Shown in pieces: positions 42,806 through 51,793 of a stretch of 64,000 nt of DNA. Position 1 is the first letter of the stretch; each line of letters opens with the position of its first letter. This DNA is from JADLHS01 sp039806955 (GTDB lineage: Bacteria > Verrucomicrobiota > Verrucomicrobiia > Limisphaerales > JADLHS01). The notes below the pieces were generated by a model. It was not told the origin of the DNA. It saw only the letters and a list, made by a program, of their open reading frames with translations, and ran no database searches. The position numbers and the translations under genes are program-made. The stretch covers positions 1-64,000 of the forward strand of contig JBDHQI010000016.1 in NCBI GenBank assembly GCA_039806955.1. Reading direction: 5' to 3'.

Positions 42806-44266
42806 ATGCAATTTTATCCCAAGCATTATTGTGGCGTGTTCGGCATTTTCGGCCATCCGAACGCCGCCGAGTTGACGTATTACGGTCTTTACGCCCTGCA
42901 ACATCGCGGGCAGGAAAGCGCGGGGATCGTCACCTGCGACGGCCAGCAATTCCGGGAGCATAAAGGCATGGGCCTGGTCTCCCAAATTTACAACGGCGCG
43001 ATCCTGCGGGAACTGATTGGTGATATGGCCATTGGCCACACCCGGTATTCCACCACGGGCGCAAGCAACATCCGGAACGCGCAACCCCTGACGGGAAATT
43101 GTCTGCGCGGACAGATTGCTGTCGCGCACAACGGCAATCTCATCAACGCGGCGTGTTTGCGCGATCAGTTGGAAGCGCGCGGTTTGATGTTTCAAACCAC
43201 GGCGGACAGTGAGGTCATTCTCAATCTGCTCGCGCAACCCAATCCAAATGGAAACGAAAATCAGCTTGTCAATGTGGTGCGGCAGATTGAAGGCGCGTTT
43301 TCACTGATCATCATGACGGAGCACGAGTTAATCGGCATTCGTGATCCGCACGGCTTCCGACCGCTGTCCATCGGCCGGGTGGACGGCGCCTACGTGCTTT
43401 CCAGTGAAACCTGCGCGTTCGATTTGATCCATGCGCAGTTCGTGCGCGACGTTGAACCGGGCGAGATTGTGGTGATTGACCGCAACGGACTGCACAGCAT
43501 ACAGGCGTTCCCCGACCAGTCCCGGCGGGCGTTCTGCATGTTTGAATACGTTTATTTCGCGCGCCCCGACAGCACGATTGGTGGTCGCAATGTTTACAAG
43601 GTGCGCGTCGAGATGGGGCGTCAACTCGCCCGCGAAATGCCGGTGGCGGCGGATTTGGTGGTTCCCGTGCCGGACAGCGGGGTTTACGCGGCGTTAGGTT
43701 ACGCGGAGGAGGCCAAAATTCCCTTCGAAATGGCGTTCATCCGCAATCACTACGTCGGGCGCAGTTTTTTGCAGCCGACGCAGCTCATTCGTGATTTTAA
43801 TGTGCGGGTGAAACTGAACCTCATTGAGGAACTGGTCAGCGGCAAGCGGGTGATCATTGTGGATGATTCCATCGTGCGCGGCACGACTTGCAAAGCGCGC
43901 GTCAAGACGTTGAAAGACGCCGGCGCCAAGGAAGTCCACGTGCGCGTCAGTTGTCCGCCGCACCGGAATCCGTGCGTTTACGGCATTGATTTTCCAGATC
44001 GTAGCAAGCTGATGGCGGCGAATTATTCCATTCCGCAAATTTGCGAATATCTCAACGCTGATTCGCTGCATTACCTCTCGCTCGACGGCATGGTGCGGGC
44101 GACCGGTTTGCCGAAGGAGCATTTTTGTCTGGCGTGTTGGGACGGCAACTATCCCGTGCCGCATGATTCACAGACCGACAAGGAAATTCTCGAACGCCGC
44201 CGGCACCGCGTGGAAAGCCTGCGCGATTCGCTGGCGCGAGACGATCTGCAGATTCGGCTTTTATGA
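42806..44266 (+). CDS. purF: Amidophosphoribosyltransferase
   Basis: 486 aa. An eight-residue propeptide precedes Cys9 in MQFYPKHYCGVFGIFG; removal exposes the N-terminal Cys nucleophile. Glutaminase block ALQHRGQESAGIV and GHTRYSTTGAS; PRPP loop VIIVDDSIVRGTTCK near the end. First committed step of purine synthesis. Overlaps the following phosphodiesterase gene by four bases. Confidence 0.97.
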   Translation: MQFYPKHYCGVFGIFGHPNAAELTYYGLYALQHRGQESAGIVTCDGQQFREHKGMGLVSQIYNGAILRELIGDMAIGHTRYSTTGASNIRNAQPLTGNCLRGQIAVAHNGNLINAACLRDQLEARGLMFQTTADSEVILNLLAQPNPNGNENQLVNVVRQIEGAFSLIIMTEHELIGIRDPHGFRPLSIGRVDGAYVLSSETCAFDLIHAQFVRDVEPGEIVVIDRNGLHSIQAFPDQSRRAFCMFEYVYFARPDSTIGGRNVYKVRVEMGRQLAREMPVAADLVVPVPDSGVYAALGYAEEAKIPFEMAFIRNHYVGRSFLQPTQLIRDFNVRVKLNLIEELVSGKRVIIVDDSIVRGTTCKARVKTLKDAGAKEVHVRVSCPPHRNPCVYGIDFPDRSKLMAANYSIPQICEYLNADSLHYLSLDGMVRATGLPKEHFCLACWDGNYPVPHDSQTDKEILERRRHRVESLRDSLARDDLQIRLL

Positions 44267-45657
44267 AACCATCCAAACTTTCACGGCGGCGCCACCGTTG
44301 CCGGAGTTGGCTGTGGCTGGTCCTGCTGGGCTTGGGGATCGGCATCGGCAGGCCGGTTCACGGAGCGCTGGACCCCAACCGCCACGTCATACTCATCACC
44401 ATTGATGGTTTGGCCGCTTCGTATCTTTCCGATCCGCGCGCGCCGCTGCCGACGTTGCGTGAACTGGCGGCTCGCGGCGCCGCCGCGGAAGCCATGCACG
44501 TTTCTTCTCCGGCCGTGACGTGGCCGAACCATACAACGCTCGTCACGGGCGTGTCGCCGCGACAACACTCGGTTTTGTTCAATGGCAGATTAACGCGCGG
44601 CGCCGCGGGAGCGGCCGTGGATTTGAAAGGCACGTACGACAAGCGGGATTTGGTGGCCGTGCCCACCGTGTACGATTTGCTCCATGGCGTCGGGTTGCGC
44701 ACCGCCGGCATCAACTGGCCCTGCACGCGCAACAGCGGCACGCTGGATGACGATTTTCCCGATGTCCCGGGTGCGGTGGATTTCACCACGCCCAAACTGC
44801 GTGAAGAATTGATTCAGGCCGGGTGGTTGACCGGACCGGACAACGAGGCCTTTCGCGCGCACGGCATCGCGGTGATGGATGAAATCTGGACCGGCGCGGC
44901 GGTGCATTTGTTCCGCACGCGGCCGCCGCATTTTTTGCTGTTTCACTTGCTGACGACGGATTCTGTGCAGCACCAATACGGCCCGCAATCCACGGCGGCC
45001 TACGCCGCGCTCGGTCTGGCGGATGCGCGAGTGGCCGAGTTGCTGCGCGCGGTGGATGCCGCCGGGGTGCGCCCGCAAACGACCGTGTTCATCACCTCGG
45101 ATCACGGATTTGTCCGACCGACCAGGCGGATTCGCCCCAATGTGCTTTTTCGCAAGGCGGGTTTGTTCGAGGCGGCACCGCAGCGGCGCGCGCAATCCGT
45201 GGCGGAAGGCGGTACGGCCTTTGTTTATCTGACCCATCCCGAAACACGGACTGAGGATCGCGCCAAAGTCATTGAACTGCTGCGCGAGCATGAAGGTGTG
45301 GCGGCGATTTTGGAGCCGGAGAGCTTTGCCAAACTGGGCTTGCCCGACCCCGCGCAAAATCCGCAGATGTGCGATTTGTTGCTGGCGGCGGAAGATGGTT
45401 ATGCCTTTGTCAACGATGCGTCGGGGAATGATTCCTTGGTGGAATTAAAAACCCCGGCGGGCGCGCACGGTTATCTGGCCAGCGAACCGAAGATGGACGG
45501 CGTGTTCATCGCCGCCGGCGCGGGAATTCGCCCTGGAGTAAAACTGAAGCGGGTGGAGAACGTGGACGTCGCACCCACCATTGCGGCTTTATTCGGACAA
45601 ACCCTGAACGGGGTTGAGGGCCGGGTGTTGCGGCAGATTTTACTCGAGTCGAAGTGA
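44263..45657 (+). CDS. Alkaline-phosphatase-superfamily phosphodiesterase
   Basis: 464 aa with a signal peptide. NPP-type core: HVILITIDGLAASYLSDPRA, nucleophile Thr in SPAVTWPNHTTLVTGVSP, a middle FLLFHLLTTDSVQHQYGPQS and TTVFITSDHGF with metal-binding Asp/His. Predicted periplasmic nucleotide pyrophosphatase/phosphodiesterase. Coupled to purF by an ATGA overlap, which is odd for a secreted enzyme. Confidence 0.85.
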   Translation: MKPSKLSRRRHRCRSWLWLVLLGLGIGIGRPVHGALDPNRHVILITIDGLAASYLSDPRAPLPTLRELAARGAAAEAMHVSSPAVTWPNHTTLVTGVSPRQHSVLFNGRLTRGAAGAAVDLKGTYDKRDLVAVPTVYDLLHGVGLRTAGINWPCTRNSGTLDDDFPDVPGAVDFTTPKLREELIQAGWLTGPDNEAFRAHGIAVMDEIWTGAAVHLFRTRPPHFLLFHLLTTDSVQHQYGPQSTAAYAALGLADARVAELLRAVDAAGVRPQTTVFITSDHGFVRPTRRIRPNVLFRKAGLFEAAPQRRAQSVAEGGTAFVYLTHPETRTEDRAKVIELLREHEGVAAILEPESFAKLGLPDPAQNPQMCDLLLAAEDGYAFVNDASGNDSLVELKTPAGAHGYLASEPKMDGVFIAAGAGIRPGVKLKRVENVDVAPTIAALFGQTLNGVEGRVLRQILLESK

Positions 45658-46062
45658 TGTAAAATGGCGCCGCATTTGTGCAGAATTGAGCCTTGGTTTG
45701 CAAAATGTAGTTGGCAGAGACTCAGGCGGGTCCGTGTAGCGGGCTTAAATTCGGTTTCCCCGATTCATTCTCTTGCCGTCTCACGGGATGGTTTGGCAGT
45801 CCGACAGTGCTGCGACCGGGGACAGTCGCACTCCTTCCTTGGATTTGGGTGGAACGGTCGACTTGGCCGTTCTGATCGGTAACTTACCGGCCGGTGTAAT
45901 CCGATTTTATTTCCCTCCCTCAGAAAACATCAGAATTTGATGCCGTCTGCGGGGGTGCAAACGACCACCGCCGTGGGCGGGCGATGCCCCCCAATCCTCA
46001 CCCACCACCCAGATGGGTTGGCCCACGAGTTTCGTCGCTGATGACGGTGAGTTTGAGGATTA
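45658..46062. other. Intergenic stretch between convergent genes
   Basis: About 405 bases between the phosphodiesterase stop and the convergent minus-strand gene. No coding content recognised. A few short hairpins (for example GTGCTGCGACC...AGTCGCAC near 45806-45830) and the flank of a GGCCGG run are the only structure seen. Confidence 0.5.
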
Positions 46063-46851
46063 TTACGGTGTCGGCACGACAAATTTTTCGTGCAGGCGAT
46101 CGTGCAGCAAACGTTGATCTTCCTCCGTCAAAGTTTGCAGGTATTCCTGCACGAGGGCGTTGGCGCGGAAGTTTCGCGAGCGTTGGACTGCGGCGGCAAA
46201 TTCGGTTTCATCCGACCAAAAGGCGGTGCCTGCGTCAAACATCACCCACGGTTTGGGGCGCAGGTTGCCATCCTTCTTGCGATACTTTACCCCATCCACC
46301 AGAGACGATTTGCCGACGAAGCGCCAGGTGCGATCAAAGAACACGCGTTCGACCCGAAACACATTCTCCGCCTCCGCGTAACGCACCCAAAGCGTGAACG
46401 CCGCCGCGAACTGCCGCTGGCGTTTTTCGTGATCGCGAAACGTGCCCAGATCATTTTCCGGTTGTCGCGTGTTCCGGGTGGCCTTGATGGAAATTTCAAT
46501 CGTGTTGGTTCCGCAATGAATGGCCAGGTCGGCCAAACGGTTTTTCCCCTGTCCGGGTGCGGCGTCGCCTGCATCAAAGTTTTCCCGCTGCAATTCGGGG
46601 ATGTGGCGGAGCAAAATTTCCCGCAATGCGGCAATGCTCAAATCTTCAAACTGCCGCCAAACCGTGGTGTAGCTGCCGGACACGACGTTGGTGCGCAACA
46701 GCGCGGTTAATTCAGCGCTCAAGTTCGTAGTCAGCAGGTCCAGTTGCGCGATAATCGGCGCGACCCTGGGTTCCGCTGCCCGCCCCGCGCTCGCACAAAT
46801 CAAGAGCGTCAGTGTGAGCCACCGGACGGAGCTGGCGCGCTGCGATTTCAT
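46063..46851 (-). CDS. Secreted hypothetical protein with possible PD-(D/E)xK-like segment
   Basis: 262 aa. Signal peptide at the start (MKSQRASSVRWLTLTLLICA then SAGRA). Residues ~105-125 read KNRLADLAIHCGTNTIEISI then KATR, which has the D-x(n)-E-x-x-x-K look of nuclease-fold proteins, but that is weak. The C-terminal half is rich in Phe/Arg. Overlaps the rmuC stop by four bases and is read after it. Confidence 0.6.
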   Translation of the reverse strand: MKSQRASSVRWLTLTLLICASAGRAAEPRVAPIIAQLDLLTTNLSAELTALLRTNVVSGSYTTVWRQFEDLSIAALREILLRHIPELQRENFDAGDAAPGQGKNRLADLAIHCGTNTIEISIKATRNTRQPENDLGTFRDHEKRQRQFAAAFTLWVRYAEAENVFRVERVFFDRTWRFVGKSSLVDGVKYRKKDGNLRPKPWVMFDAGTAFWSDETEFAAAVQRSRNFRANALVQEYLQTLTEEDQRLLHDRLHEKFVVPTP

Positions 46852-48212
46852 GGCGGCGGCTGGGGTTGCGTTTCGAGCAACGGCACGGCGGCCAGATTTT
46901 TATGGGCCGGGGCGCCACCTAAATCCGCGAGGCGTTCGCCCGCTGGTCGCACCCGGGATTGGAAACTCGCGGCGGCTTTATTGTAAGCCGCGTTGGCCTT
47001 TTCCAAACCGTCGCGGATGGAGTCGAAGTGATCGGTGAAGGTGACCACGCGCGCGTAAAATTCCTGCGCGGCGACGGCAATTTTCTGCGCGTTCTCGGTT
47101 TGCGCGTGTTGCTGCCAGCTCACACTGACGGAACGTAAGAGCGCGATCAACGACGCCGGGGTGGCCAGCAGAATGTGTTTGCGCGCGGCTTCCACGATCA
47201 GATCGCGATCACCCTCCAGGGCGGCGCTGAATAACGATTCGGCCGGAACAAACAACACGACGTAATCCAACGCATTGGGAAATTGCCGTGGATAATCCCG
47301 CTCGGCCAGCGCTTTGATGGTCGCCTTGAGTTTGCCGGCGTGGGCGGCCAGGGCCTCGGCGCGTTTGGTGGCATCTGCCGCCTCCAACGCATGCAAGAAA
47401 TCCAGTTCCGGTACTTTGGCGTCCACGATGATGAGTCGGTCGCCGGGCAGCCGCACCAGCATGTCCGGCTTCTTGTCATCGGATTGCGTCTGTTCCGTGA
47501 AATCGCAGTGCGCGCTCATCCCGGCGGCCTCCACGACGCGGCGCAACGTCTCTTCACCCCAACGCCCACGCGCCTGATTGGATTTTAGAACGGAACGAAA
47601 CTGCGCCGTTTCCGCAGCGAGCGATTGACTGGATTGTGCCAGGGTTTCCAGTTGCCTCTTCACCTCGCCGAGTGTGGCCGCTTGCGTCGTTTCACTTTGC
47701 TGAAGGCGCTTCTGATACGTGTCCAACTGCTGCTTGAGCGGCTCAACCAGCACCTTGATGGACTCCCGGCGTTTGTCCAAATCGCCCCTGGCGGCTTCCT
47801 GAAATTTACCGAACGACTGTTCGGCCAATCGCAGAAATTCTGGCGCCGTCTGCTTCAACGCATCGGCGCTCAGCGCCTTGAACGCCTCGCGCAAATCCGT
47901 CAGCGCCTTGGCCTGCGCTTCCTTCGCCTCGGCCAGCGCGCGTTCATGCAGTGCCTTTTGTTCGGTCAGCAATTTCTCCGCGCTGGCTTGATGCGCCTGC
48001 GCCGTTGCCAGTGTGGTTTTGATGGCGATGACTTCACTGCGAAGGGAGGTCAATTCAGCTTCGCGCTGTTGTAGTTGCTGGCGCAGCTCGTTTTCGAGCG
48101 CGACATTGGCGGGTGCGACCGTCGGTTTGCCGCGCGTCATGAGATGGCCGATCAGCCAGCCAAGGCCGCCGCCGAGGAGAAACGCGATTGCAAGTTGAAC
48201 GCCGAGGGACAT
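46848..48212 (-). CDS. rmuC: DNA recombination protein RmuC
   Basis: 454 aa: N-terminal TM helix (VQLAIAFLLGGGLGWLIGHL), long coiled coil (residues ~35-230), then the RmuC domain with GRWGEETLRRVVEAAGM, KKPDMLVRLPGDRLIIVDAK and the YVVLFVPAESLFSAAL helix. Limits inversions at short repeats in E. coli; nuclease-like fold. Coupled to the downstream 46063 gene. Confidence 0.94.
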   Translation of the reverse strand: MSLGVQLAIAFLLGGGLGWLIGHLMTRGKPTVAPANVALENELRQQLQQREAELTSLRSEVIAIKTTLATAQAHQASAEKLLTEQKALHERALAEAKEAQAKALTDLREAFKALSADALKQTAPEFLRLAEQSFGKFQEAARGDLDKRRESIKVLVEPLKQQLDTYQKRLQQSETTQAATLGEVKRQLETLAQSSQSLAAETAQFRSVLKSNQARGRWGEETLRRVVEAAGMSAHCDFTEQTQSDDKKPDMLVRLPGDRLIIVDAKVPELDFLHALEAADATKRAEALAAHAGKLKATIKALAERDYPRQFPNALDYVVLFVPAESLFSAALEGDRDLIVEAARKHILLATPASLIALLRSVSVSWQQHAQTENAQKIAVAAQEFYARVVTFTDHFDSIRDGLEKANAAYNKAAASFQSRVRPAGERLADLGGAPAHKNLAAVPLLETQPQPPP

Positions 48213-48401
48213 GGTTAAATGGCTTTGTGGATTTGTTCTCTTTCACCCCGACCCTCTCCCAAGGAGAGAAAGAAACGCGTCACTGAACTGTAGCAGCCGG
48301 CGTAAGTCAGCTCCAACTTCTTCCCCAAATTTAGATGGAGCGGACTCATGTCCGCTGCTGCGAAGCTCAGGATGAGGGGGAAAGCGTGGCCCGATTTTCA
48401 T

Positions 48402-48878
48402 TCAGTGCAATTTTCCGAGCAATTTTTTCTCGTAATCCGCCACGAGCAATTGCTTGCCTTTGCTGACAAGCTTATGCCCCTCGGCGCGTAGTCGTTTGGA
48501 CAAAGCCGCTGCACCACCGGGATACTTGGGATTTACTTCACCACCGGTCTTGAGCGTGCGCCAGTAAGGCGTGATGCGTTTCACGCCTTCGGTTTCCGCT
48601 TCCGCTGCGGCGTGGGCGGCAATCCACGAAAAAATTCCCGTCGTGATTGGGCAGGCGAAATCAGCTTTGTGCTTCCTGGCCAAGGCGGCGCGCAGTTCGT
48701 TGATGGTGACGAGGCGGCCTTTCGACACCTGACGCATCAACGCATCCACCTCGCGCGGCGCGGGAATGACCATCGTGCCCGTGCCCCAACGCCGGGTCAG
48801 CTTGTCGGTGACCGGGCCAACGCGCGGCAGACCTTTGTCATCCGCCAGTTTTTCGCGCCAGGATTTTTTCTTTTTCAT
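48402..48878 (-). CDS. MGMT-like DNA-binding protein
   Basis: 158 aa. VDALMRQVSKGRLVTINELR, FACPITTGIFSWIAAHAAAE and ITPYWRTLKTGGEVNPKYPG match a group annotated as MGMT-family proteins that keep the winged helix of alkyltransferases but lack the catalytic PCHRV. Probably binds DNA; role unknown. Flanked by a palindromic repeat at 48884. Confidence 0.72.
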   Translation of the reverse strand: MKKKKSWREKLADDKGLPRVGPVTDKLTRRWGTGTMVIPAPREVDALMRQVSKGRLVTINELRAALARKHKADFACPITTGIFSWIAAHAAAEAETEGVKRITPYWRTLKTGGEVNPKYPGGAAALSKRLRAEGHKLVSKGKQLLVADYEKKLLGKLH

Positions 48879-48883
48879 TTCGG

Positions 48884-48950
48884 GTGGCTGCGTTCGTAAG
48901 AACGCGGCTGACTTTGACTGCCTGGCCGCACTCTCACGAGTGCAGCCACA
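48884..48950. repeat. Palindromic intergenic repeat, copy 2
   Basis: GTGGCTGCGTTCGTAAGAAC and a partner GTGCAGCCAC with internal GCGGCTGA/CCTGGCCGC matches. Related to 2419-2492 but more degenerate. It lies between two minus-strand genes. Confidence 0.7.
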
Positions 48951-48952
48951 AA

Positions 48953-49336
48953 CTAAAAATGCGCAATCACCTCAATCTCCACGCTCGCGCCCTTGGGCAG
49001 CGCGGCGACCTGAATTGTAGAACGCGCCGGGAAATCGCTCGTGAAATATTTCGCGTAAATCTCATTCATGGCGGCGAAGTCGGCGAGGTTGGTCAGGAAG
49101 ACGGTGGATTTAACCACATTTGCGAACGTGAGCTTCTGGTCCTCCAGGATCGCCTTCACGTTTTCGAGTACGCGCTCGGTCTGCACTTTGATGTCGCCCG
49201 GCACGAGGTTGCCGTCCGCCGGGTTGATGGGGATTTGTCCCGCGCAGAACAGCAAGTCGCCGACGCGCACGGCGTGGTTGTATGGCCCGACGGCTGCCGG
49301 TGACTTGACGGGTTTGATGATTTGTTTGGTAGCCAT
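48953..49336 (-). CDS. ridA: RidA family enamine/imine deaminase
   Basis: 127 aa from ATG 49336 (MATKQIIKPVKSPAAVGPYN). Family motifs are GPYNHAVRVGDLLFCAGQIP, VFLTNLADFAAMNEIYAKYF and the catalytic Arg in FPARSTIQVAALPKGASVEI. Hydrolyses reactive enamines from PLP enzymes. Five codons upstream an alternative ATG exists. Confidence 0.94.
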   Translation of the reverse strand: MATKQIIKPVKSPAAVGPYNHAVRVGDLLFCAGQIPINPADGNLVPGDIKVQTERVLENVKAILEDQKLTFANVVKSTVFLTNLADFAAMNEIYAKYFTSDFPARSTIQVAALPKGASVEIEVIAHF

Positions 49337-49424
49337 AATTACGGAAAGCAATGAAACGGCTACGCTGAACTCGAGGCAAGGTTAAACCGCACGAAGCTGA
49401 AAACGTGGATGCGTCTTGACGAAT

Positions 49425-49594
49425 GGTAGCGGCGGGCATCCGTGCCCGCCGTAGAGGGCGGCATTTGTGCCGCCCGGAATAAACATCTGGCTGGAGAGGA
49501 TTCTCCGAATCTTCCTGATGCTTCTACTTGCGGCATTTCTCTCCGCCGGGCTGGAAGCCCGACTTTACGGCAGGCACGGATGCCCGCCGCCACG
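49425..49594. repeat. MITE-like dispersed element, copy 2
   Basis: About 170 bases. Left end GGTAGCGGCGGGCATCCGTG and right end CACGGATGCCCGCCGCCAC are inverted complements over about 28 bases, and each end can itself fold. Internal hairpin GGGCGGCATTTGTGCCGCCC as in copy 1. No ORF. Confidence 0.8.
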
Positions 49595-49623
49595 CGAGTA
49601 TGGCAGCCGCAGCTCCACCCGCT

Positions 49624-50103
49624 TCACCACACGGAGACGACCTGCGCTTTCTGTTTGCGCCCGGCGATTTCCAGCGTTGGTTTGTCGCCCTGTTTCTTTT
49701 CCATGAGTTGCGCGCCCAACGGCGATTGCGGCGTGATGACGAGAATCTCCTTCTTGTCATGGGTTACTTCCGTGCCGCCGGCGCGCGGGCCGATGAAATA
49801 AAACGACGTTTCGCCATCGGCCCGTAATTCCACCAGCGCTCCGATGCCGATGCCTTCGTCCGCCGCGAACTTGCGCGCTTCCAGCTTCTCGAACTCCGCG
49901 ATGGCGGCTTCCAACTCCGCTGCCTGCCGGGATTGGCCGCGTGCCAGATAAGAGGCCTCCAATCCGCGCGTGTCGTATTTGTTGTCCGCCTTGCTTTGCT
50001 CGTGCGTGGCCTCGGCGCGCGAATTTTGCGCGGCTCGGAAATAAATCCCGAGTTCGCCGGTGAGTTGGGCGATAATTTTTTGGATCAAGGCGCGTTTGTT
50101 CAT
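49624..50103 (-). CDS. GreA/GreB-type transcription factor
   Basis: 159 aa. N-terminal coiled coil with ADNKYDTRGLEASYLARGQS, then a C-terminal FKBP-like Gre domain (GIGALVELRADGETSFYFIG; ILVITPQSPLGAQLMEKKQG). Shorter and more divergent than GreA; conserved as an extra Gre-like factor in many bacteria. Binds the RNA polymerase secondary channel. Confidence 0.85.
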   Translation of the reverse strand: MNKRALIQKIIAQLTGELGIYFRAAQNSRAEATHEQSKADNKYDTRGLEASYLARGQSRQAAELEAAIAEFEKLEARKFAADEGIGIGALVELRADGETSFYFIGPRAGGTEVTHDKKEILVITPQSPLGAQLMEKKQGDKPTLEIAGRKQKAQVVSVW

Positions 50104-50319
50104 GACAACGAGCGAAAACCCTACCCCAGCCGTGCGGCGGACGAAACCCCTGAATCACTACGTTTCAAAAAGTCTGTCGCGTGGTGACAGACCGAAATGA
50201 GCATTAACCGGATGAATGGCCGGAGACCAAAAAGGAGGAGCTTTTGCGCTTGGGACATCCGGGGCGGCTTCGTAAGTTCCGATGCGGGTTACAGGTTTGT
50301 GGCCGCAGTCCGAGTTGTT

Positions 50320-51792
50320 ATGAATGTTCTGCTCATCAGTCCGCGCACGCCGGATACATTCTGGAGTTTCAAGCATGTACTGCGGTTCGTCTCCAAAAAA
50401 GCTACGTTCCCGCCGCTGGGATTGCTCACGGTGGCGGCCATGTTGCCGCGCCAATGGACGCTCAAGGCCGTGGACTTGAACGTGACATGCCTGGCGGATG
50501 CGGATTTGCGCGCGGTGGACGTGGTGATGATCAGCGCGATGCTGGTGCATGAGGCGTCAGTGCGCGAGGTGGCGAAGCGGTGCGCGGCGCTGGGCAAACG
50601 GGTGATCGCGGGCGGCCCGTTGTTCACCACGGGGCACGAGTCGTTCCCGGAGATTCAACATTTCGTGCTGGGCGAGGCGGAGGAGTTGATGCCGCAACTG
50701 GTCGCTGATCTACAGGCCGGGAGCGTGCGGAAAATTTATCAGGCGACGACGCGCCCGGACCTGGCGTTGACGCCCGTGCCGCGCTGGGATTTGATCGAGC
50801 CGAAACATTACGTGACGATGGCGGTGCAGTTCTCTCGCGGGTGTCCGTTCGATTGCGAGTTCTGCGACATCATCGTGATGAACGGTCGCACGCCGCGCAC
50901 GAAGTCACCGGCGCAGTTGATCGCCGAATTGGAGGCGCTCCGGGCGCGCGGCTGGAAGGATATGGTGTTTCTGGTGGACGACAATTTCATCGGCAACAAA
51001 ACGCGGACGCGCGGGTTGTTGCGGGAAATGATCGCGTGGCGCGAACGCACGAAACCGGAGATGGGTTTTCTGACGGAGGCTTCGATCAATCTGGCGGATG
51101 ACGCGGAGTTACGCGGGATGATGGTGGCGGCGGGTTTCCGCAAGGTTTTTGTGGGCATTGAAACGCCGGACGTCGCCGCGCTGGAGGAATGTCACAAGGT
51201 GCAGAATCAGGGGCGCGATCTGGTGGCGGCGGTGCGGACGTTGCAGCGGGACGGCTTACAGGTGATGGGCGGATTCATCGTGGGTTTTGACAGCGATCAA
51301 CCGGACGTTTTCAAACGGCAGTTCGAGTTCATCCAGCGGTCGGGCGTGGTCACGGCGATGGTGGGGCTGTTGAACGCGCTGCCGAAGACGCGGCTGCATC
51401 AACGTCTGCAACGCGAAGGCCGGTTGGAAACCAAAAGCATGGGCAACAACACCGACGCCACGCTGAACTTCCGCCCCAAGTTGGACCGCGAATTTCTGGA
51501 ATCCGGCTATCGCGACCTGATGAAAAAGCTGTACGAGCCGCGCGCGTATTATCAGCGCGTGCGGACGTTCCTGAAGAACCATCGTCCCGTCGGGCCGCAA
51601 CTGCGGTTGTCGTGGGCGGATTTTGGCGCGTTCGTGAAATCCTTCTGGCTGCTGGGCATCTGGTATCGCGGGCGTGTAGCGTACTGGCGGTTTTTCTGGA
51701 GCACGCTGCTGAAGCGTCCGGCGCAATTCCGCGCGGCGATTGAACTGGCGATCATGGGCCATCATTTTCGCCGCGTGGCGAAAGGGCTGTGA
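50320..51792 (+). CDS. B12-binding domain radical SAM protein (DUF4070-type)
   Basis: 490 aa from ATG 50320 (MNVLLISPRTPDTFWSF). Cobalamin-binding-like N-terminus, the 4Fe-4S triad CPFDCEFC after VQFSRG (near residue 170), and DDNFIGNKTRTRGLL. The C-terminal YYQRVRTFLKNHRPVGPQLR is the DUF4070-like part. Possibly a methyltransferase or ring-forming enzyme on a lipid or cofactor. An upstream frame of 41 residues is unlikely to be used. Confidence 0.9.
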   Translation: MNVLLISPRTPDTFWSFKHVLRFVSKKATFPPLGLLTVAAMLPRQWTLKAVDLNVTCLADADLRAVDVVMISAMLVHEASVREVAKRCAALGKRVIAGGPLFTTGHESFPEIQHFVLGEAEELMPQLVADLQAGSVRKIYQATTRPDLALTPVPRWDLIEPKHYVTMAVQFSRGCPFDCEFCDIIVMNGRTPRTKSPAQLIAELEALRARGWKDMVFLVDDNFIGNKTRTRGLLREMIAWRERTKPEMGFLTEASINLADDAELRGMMVAAGFRKVFVGIETPDVAALEECHKVQNQGRDLVAAVRTLQRDGLQVMGGFIVGFDSDQPDVFKRQFEFIQRSGVVTAMVGLLNALPKTRLHQRLQREGRLETKSMGNNTDATLNFRPKLDREFLESGYRDLMKKLYEPRAYYQRVRTFLKNHRPVGPQLRLSWADFGAFVKSFWLLGIWYRGRVAYWRFFWSTLLKRPAQFRAAIELAIMGHHFRRVAKGL

Positions 51793-51793
51793 C

